From contig JAXHUH010000036.1 in the NCBI GenBank assembly GCA_034211175.1, forward strand, positions 1 to 25,341: 25,341 nt of DNA, read 5' to 3'. The notes beneath the pieces are model-generated. The model was not told where the DNA came from. It saw nothing but the letters and a program-made list of their open reading frames with translations, and searched no databases. Every line of letters starts with the position of its first letter. Within the stretch, counting starts at the first letter, position 1. The DNA comes from JAXHUH01 sp034211175 (GTDB lineage: Bacteria > Actinomycetota > Acidimicrobiia > Acidimicrobiales > CAIXPF01). Positions 22,601 through 25,341 of this stretch are shown here, piece by piece. A program made the position numbers and the translations under genes.

Positions 22601-24099
22601 GCACCGACCTCCTGATCCGGGGCGCGACCGTGCTCGACCCCGGGTCGCCGCTGCGCACCACCGACATCCGCATCGCGGACGGCGTCATCACCGCAGTCGG
22701 CGACGGCGGCGCACCGGGCAGTGCCCGGGTGATCGACGGCACGGGCGCGATCGCCACGCCCGGCCTCGTGAACGCCCACACCCACTCCGGCCAGCACCTC
22801 GACCGGGGCGTCGCGCCGAACCTGCCACTCGACCTGTGGCTGATCTGGGTCGTGTACGGCGGCCCGGGCTTCGACGCCGACGACGCCTACACGCTGGCCG
22901 CGGCCGGCGCGATCGAGATGCTCGAGACCGGCTGCACGTCGGTCCTCGACCACGCCTGGCTGCCGACCGACGGCTTCGCCGCCCACGCCGAGGCGATCAT
23001 GAGCGCCTACGCCGACGTCGGCATCCGGGCCGGGCTCGCGCCCATGATCCAGGACCGCGACATCTTCGAGTCGATGTCGTTCGAGGGCACCGGCCACGCC
23101 ACGCCCGAGCCGCTGGCCGAGCCGACCGACCCGGCGCTGCTCGTCGGGCTGATGCGCGACTTCCTGGATCGTTGGGAGACGCTGCACCCGCTCCTCACCC
23201 CGATGGTCGGGCCGTCGGCGCCCCAGCGATGCAGCGACGAGCTGATGGCCGGGCTCGCGGCCCTGACCGACGAGCGCGACGCACTGTTCCACACCCACGT
23301 GCTCGAGACCCGGACCCAGATCGTCGCCACCCGTCGCCGCTACGGCCGCTCGATCGTCGACGTGCTCGGCGACCTCCGGCTGCTCGGGCCGCGCTCGAGC
23401 CTCGCCCACGGGGTCTGGATGGACGCCGACGAGTACGCCGCGGTGCGCGACAGCGGGACGACGATCGTGCACAACCCGCTGTCCAACCTGCGGTGCGGCT
23501 CGGGCCTGCTGCCCCTGGGTGACCTGGTGCGGGGCGACGTCGCGGTTGCGCTCGGCGCCGACGGTGCGGCCTCCAACGACAACCAGAACATGTTCGAGGC
23601 CATGAAGGTGGCGTCGATCGTCCACACGCTCTACGACCACCACACCCGCTGGCCGACGGCGACCGACGTGTGGCGGGCGTGCCTGGCCGGCGCCGCGGCG
23701 CTCGGCCGTCCGCCGGCCCGCATCACCGCCGGCGCCCCCGCCGACCTGGTGCTGCTCGACGCCGGGCGCCACACGACGCTCGACCACGAGAGCCTGGTCC
23801 GCAGCCTCGTGTTGGCCGAGCACGGCGAATCGGTGCGCACCGTCGTCGTCGACGGCAGGGTCGTCGTCGAGGACGGGCAGGTCGCCACCGTCGACCGCAC
23901 CACCATCGATCGGCGCGCCCGAGCGCTGCAGCAGCGCATCGCCGAGGCCCTGGCCGGGCGCCGCGACGTCTACGACCGCTACGCGGACGCGCTCGCCGCG
24001 ATCGAGGACCACGCCATGGCCACCCCGGTCGGCGTCGAGCGCCGGGCGGCGGTCACCCCCGCGTTCGCGACGCCGACGACCGCACCCTCGAACGCCTGA
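22597..24099 (+). CDS. Amidohydrolase, AtzA/TrzN/SsnA-like (metal-dependent deaminase or chlorohydrolase type)
   Basis: 500 residues. Mononuclear metal TIM-barrel hydrolase: His61 and His63 (VNAHTHSGQHLDRG), His232 and His234 with Glu237 (LFHTHVLETRTQ), His271 (SLAHGVWMD), His292 (TTIVHNPLSNLRCGSG) and Asp322 (LGADGAASNDNQNMFE). The HNP.SN..L.SG and GTDG.ASN(D/N)-type motifs belong to the TrzN/AtzA, guanine-deaminase-like and SsnA branch, which removes amino, chloro or alkylamino groups from heterocycles, or acts on related amidines. The end carries the usual beta-sandwich (ITAGAPADLVLLDAGR). It begins with GTG inside the enolase-superfamily stop, so the two are coupled. The exact substrate is not predictable. 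Confidence 0.88.
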   Translation: MSTDLLIRGATVLDPGSPLRTTDIRIADGVITAVGDGGAPGSARVIDGTGAIATPGLVNAHTHSGQHLDRGVAPNLPLDLWLIWVVYGGPGFDADDAYTLAAAGAIEMLETGCTSVLDHAWLPTDGFAAHAEAIMSAYADVGIRAGLAPMIQDRDIFESMSFEGTGHATPEPLAEPTDPALLVGLMRDFLDRWETLHPLLTPMVGPSAPQRCSDELMAGLAALTDERDALFHTHVLETRTQIVATRRRYGRSIVDVLGDLRLLGPRSSLAHGVWMDADEYAAVRDSGTTIVHNPLSNLRCGSGLLPLGDLVRGDVAVALGADGAASNDNQNMFEAMKVASIVHTLYDHHTRWPTATDVWRACLAGAAALGRPPARITAGAPADLVLLDAGRHTTLDHESLVRSLVLAEHGESVRTVVVDGRVVVEDGQVATVDRTTIDRRARALQQRIAEALAGRRDVYDRYADALAAIEDHAMATPVGVERRAAVTPAFATPTTAPSNA

Positions 24100-24177
24100 C
24101 CCGCGGGCCCCTGACCACGCCCGAGCACCCCGACACCCTGAAGACCCCCGAACCCCGAAGACACGGAGGCCCGCGCC

Positions 24178-25224
24178 GTGAACCGCGACCCGTTCGCCGG
24201 CGAGTGGATGGACAACGAGCACCCGGCGCTGCGCCGCTGCTGGCACCCGGTGGCCCGGGTCGGCGACCTCGACGGCGACGGCCCGCTGGCGGTCACCCTG
24301 CTCGGCGAGCACTGGTGCATCGTGCGCCTCGGCGGCCGGCTCACCGCCCTGCCCGACACCTGCCCCCACCGCCTGGCGCCACTCAGCGCGGGGACCGTCG
24401 TCGGCGACACCCTGCAGTGCGCCTACCACGGCTACCGCTTCGACGCGGACGGCACCTGCGTCGACATCCCGGCCCTGGCGCCGGGCACACCGATCCCGTC
24501 CCGCGCCGGCTGCGGCGCCGCCCACGGGGTCGTCGAGCACCTCGGCCTGCTGTGGCTGGCGCCGGAGGAGCCGCTCGTGGACCTGCCCGAGGTGCCCGAG
24601 CACACCGACCCGTCGTTCGTGCACTGCCCGCTGCCCGTCGTCGAGTGGAAGGCGGGTGCGGCGCAGATGACCGACAACTTCCTCGATGTCGGCCACCTCG
24701 CGTTCCTCCACCTGGCCACGTTCGGCTCGGAGGGCGACCGCCGGGTCGGCGACTACGACGTCGACCGCGACGGCTGGCGGTTCTCGGTCCGCTACAAGCA
24801 CCTGTCGAAGGCGTTGGGCGACTCCCACCACCCGGGCGAGGACTTCCGCACCGTCGAGCGGGAGTCGTGGTTCATCTACACGCCGCCCCACCACGTGTGG
24901 CTCCGGCTGAGCTATCCCGATGAGGCCGCGATCCTGACGATCAGCTTCTGCCACCAGCCGGTGGACGCGACCACGACCCGCCTGTACTGCACCGACTACC
25001 GCAACGACATCGCCGACGAGCCCGACGCCATCGCCGAGGCCGTGGCGTTCCAGCTCGCCGTGGCCGCGGAGGACCAGGCGATGCTCGAGCAGATCCGCCG
25101 TCCGGCGGTCCCGCTCGACGTGACCGGCGAGTTCCACTCGAAGGCCGACCGGATCACCCTCGAGATGCGTCGCACCCTCCGCCGCCTCGCCGACGCCGCC
25201 ACCTCCGAGACCGCTCCCACCTGA
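24178..25224 (+). CDS. Rieske non-haem iron oxygenase, large subunit (VanA-like)
   Basis: 348 residues. The N-terminal Rieske 2Fe-2S site is Cys62/His64 (DTCPHRLAPLS) and Cys81/His84 (QCAYHGYRF). The catalytic mononuclear iron motif is N-x-x-D-x-x-H-x4-H (Asn167, Asp170, His173, His178 in TDNFLDVGHLAFLH), which also includes the bridging Asp. The size and DNFLDVGHLAFLH pattern fit the single-component-oxygenase group of VanA, dicamba and N-demethylase-like enzymes that hydroxylate or demethylate aromatic or heterocyclic substrates. It needs a ferredoxin reductase, which is not in the window. It starts at GTG 24178 with GGAGG (24165-24169) 8 nt upstream, 78 bp after the amidohydrolase and probably in the same operon. 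Confidence 0.92.
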   Translation: MNRDPFAGEWMDNEHPALRRCWHPVARVGDLDGDGPLAVTLLGEHWCIVRLGGRLTALPDTCPHRLAPLSAGTVVGDTLQCAYHGYRFDADGTCVDIPALAPGTPIPSRAGCGAAHGVVEHLGLLWLAPEEPLVDLPEVPEHTDPSFVHCPLPVVEWKAGAAQMTDNFLDVGHLAFLHLATFGSEGDRRVGDYDVDRDGWRFSVRYKHLSKALGDSHHPGEDFRTVERESWFIYTPPHHVWLRLSYPDEAAILTISFCHQPVDATTTRLYCTDYRNDIADEPDAIAEAVAFQLAVAAEDQAMLEQIRRPAVPLDVTGEFHSKADRITLEMRRTLRRLADAATSETAPT

Positions 25225-25311
25225 CCGCCCACCACCAGGCCGGAGCGCCCCGAAGCGCCCCGAAGCGCCAAGGGCCGTCCCACGCCTCCACCTCCCCAAC
25301 CGTTCTGGTCC

Positions 25312-25341
25312 CCACGAAGTGCCACCGGTGGCACTTCGTGG
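25312..25341. repeat. Perfect 30-bp palindrome at the window edge
   Basis: CCACGAAGTGCCACC (25312-25326) is followed directly by its exact reverse complement (25327-25341), with no spacer, and the window stops there. It begins 87 bp after the Rieske stop. The preceding bases ACCGTTCTGGTCC (25299-25311) may be the outer part of a longer palindrome whose right side lies outside the window. It could be a terminator or a repeated extragenic palindrome. Confidence 0.8.

Noticed and set aside
22534..25299. A 921-codon open frame on the minus strand
   Set aside because: It lies opposite the enolase-superfamily, amidohydrolase and Rieske genes, which have full motifs. Its product is Arg/Gly/Asp/Val low-complexity without any domain, a by-product of very high GC at third positions.

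Overview
The window is about 25 kb of very GC-rich DNA (most genes have G or C at nearly every third codon position). GTG and TTG starts are frequent, many genes overlap by 4 bp, and there is a 163-residue beta-carbonic anhydrase very like mycobacterial CanA. Together these point to a free-living actinobacterium. A member of Acidimicrobiia is my guess, but the window has no rRNA or marker gene to prove it. I found no tRNA, rRNA, CRISPR array, insertion sequence or phage gene.

Left part (1-12.8 kb), mostly housekeeping and transport. It opens with the end of an MFS exporter and a small acidic secreted protein. A VOC-fold protein and a SAM methyltransferase follow. The methyltransferase converges on an EamA transporter whose 213-bp leader contains a ykkC (guanidine-I) riboswitch-like core. 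Next come a 5'-truncated GNAT remnant, a DUF3303 protein, a sodium symporter of the SNF/NSS family with a small membrane protein in the same operon, a beta-carbonic anhydrase plus methyltransferase pair, and a two-gene K+(Na+)/H+ antiporter (CPA2 membrane subunit and TrkA-C regulatory subunit). An ECF sigma factor is fused to a bifunctional-nuclease (BFN/DUF151) domain, with a strong internal ribosome-binding site exactly at the domain boundary. A class II aldolase, a second VOC protein and a cysteine-containing secreted protein close this part.

Right part (13.0-25.2 kb), a catabolic island. A GH172 (DUF2961) glycoside hydrolase is translationally coupled to a 42-residue microprotein. Divergent from them are a phytanoyl-CoA-dioxygenase-like enzyme and a CrtI/amine-oxidase-type flavoprotein. 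Next comes a minus-strand operon for a NitT/TauT/THI5-type ABC importer: one polypeptide carrying two permease domains, a Tat lipoprotein binding protein, an ATPase, and an XRE-cupin regulator that starts at a TTG inside the ATPase stop. Divergent from this, across a 196-bp control region, runs a plus-strand set: a mandelate-racemase/enolase-superfamily enzyme, an AtzA/TrzN-like amidohydrolase and a Rieske oxygenase.

Working model (inference): the importer brings in a small nitrogenous, possibly heterocyclic or aromatic compound. The Rieske enzyme, amidohydrolase and enolase-superfamily enzyme then break it down under control of the XRE-cupin protein. The window ends inside a perfect 30-bp palindrome that probably continues beyond the edge.
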